Shown here: positions 8,561-8,587 of the stretch, in pieces
Position numbering within the stretch: the first letter of the stretch is position 1
Layout: every line of letters begins with the position of its first letter
Assembly (NCBI GenBank): GCA_036274055.1
Contig: DASUGM010000117.1
Coordinates: forward strand, 1-8,587
Direction of reading: 5' to 3'
From: DASUGM01 sp036274055
GTDB taxonomy: Bacteria; Acidobacteriota; Vicinamibacteria; Vicinamibacterales; SCN-69-37
DNA: 8,587 nucleotides
The notes under the pieces: model-generated
Seen by the model: the letters and a program-made list of their open reading frames with translations, nothing else
Database searches by the model: none
Told to the model about the DNA's origin: nothing
Made by a program: the position numbers and the translations under genes

Positions 8561-8587
8561 GCCTTTATGCAGCAGCTGCATAAAGGC
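8561..8587. repeat. Perfect 12-bp inverted repeat after the last gene
   Basis: GCCTTTATGCAG (8561-8572), CAG spacer, CTGCATAAAGGC (8576-8587). It starts 10 bp after the TAG stop and ends exactly at the window edge, so the stem may continue: the preceding GGTCGGGTG (8552-8560) has no visible partner yet. Its position suits a transcription terminator or a 3' mRNA-protecting hairpin for the cluster, but no U-tract is visible. A mobile palindromic repeat is another possibility. Confidence 0.75.

Overview
The window is GC-rich bacterial DNA in which all six recognisable genes lie on the + strand and fill nearly everything; the longest gap is 92 bp. GC content, protein wording and gene order suggest a soil-type Acidobacteriota genome, possibly Vicinamibacteria. 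That placement is recalled from similar genomes, not tested here.

Region 1 (1-1191) is the 3' part of an alanyl-tRNA editing protein of the long AlaX type. It carries a zinc-binding HxxxH/CxxxH editing site and a DHHA1 tail. Its reading frame is open to the left edge, so its true start lies upstream of the window. It is probably unrelated to what follows.

Region 2 (1250-8550) is a five-gene MoxR/vWA cluster. In order: a large membrane protein with a vWA domain and a glutamine-amidotransferase-like (GATase1-like) domain; an exported DUF4159 protein; a MoxR-family AAA+ ATPase; a soluble DUF58 protein with a vWA MIDAS; and a second membrane protein with a BatA-type N-terminus, vWA and GATase1-like domain. 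The first and last are organised alike (two N-terminal TM helices, vWA, beta-rich segment, GATase1-like region, C-terminal TM helix) and look like distant paralogues flanking the others. Charge distribution puts their large domains outside the cytoplasm together with DUF4159, while MoxR and DUF58 have no export signal and should be cytoplasmic. MoxR-vWA pairs in general work as chaperone or remodelling machines; the client here is unknown.

The two gaps around moxR (4319-4402 and 5444-5535) are built from 7-bp tandem units arranged as large inverted repeats. The heptamer differs between the elements, but within each one the two arms match, and the two apices look related. This is the least ordinary feature of the window. 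A perfect 12-bp inverted repeat follows the last gene and runs to the right edge.

The start of the cluster has a possible near-leaderless promoter (TACAAT at 1234-1239). Shine-Dalgarno sequences are clear before DUF4159 and acceptable before moxR, and absent before the first cluster gene and DUF58.
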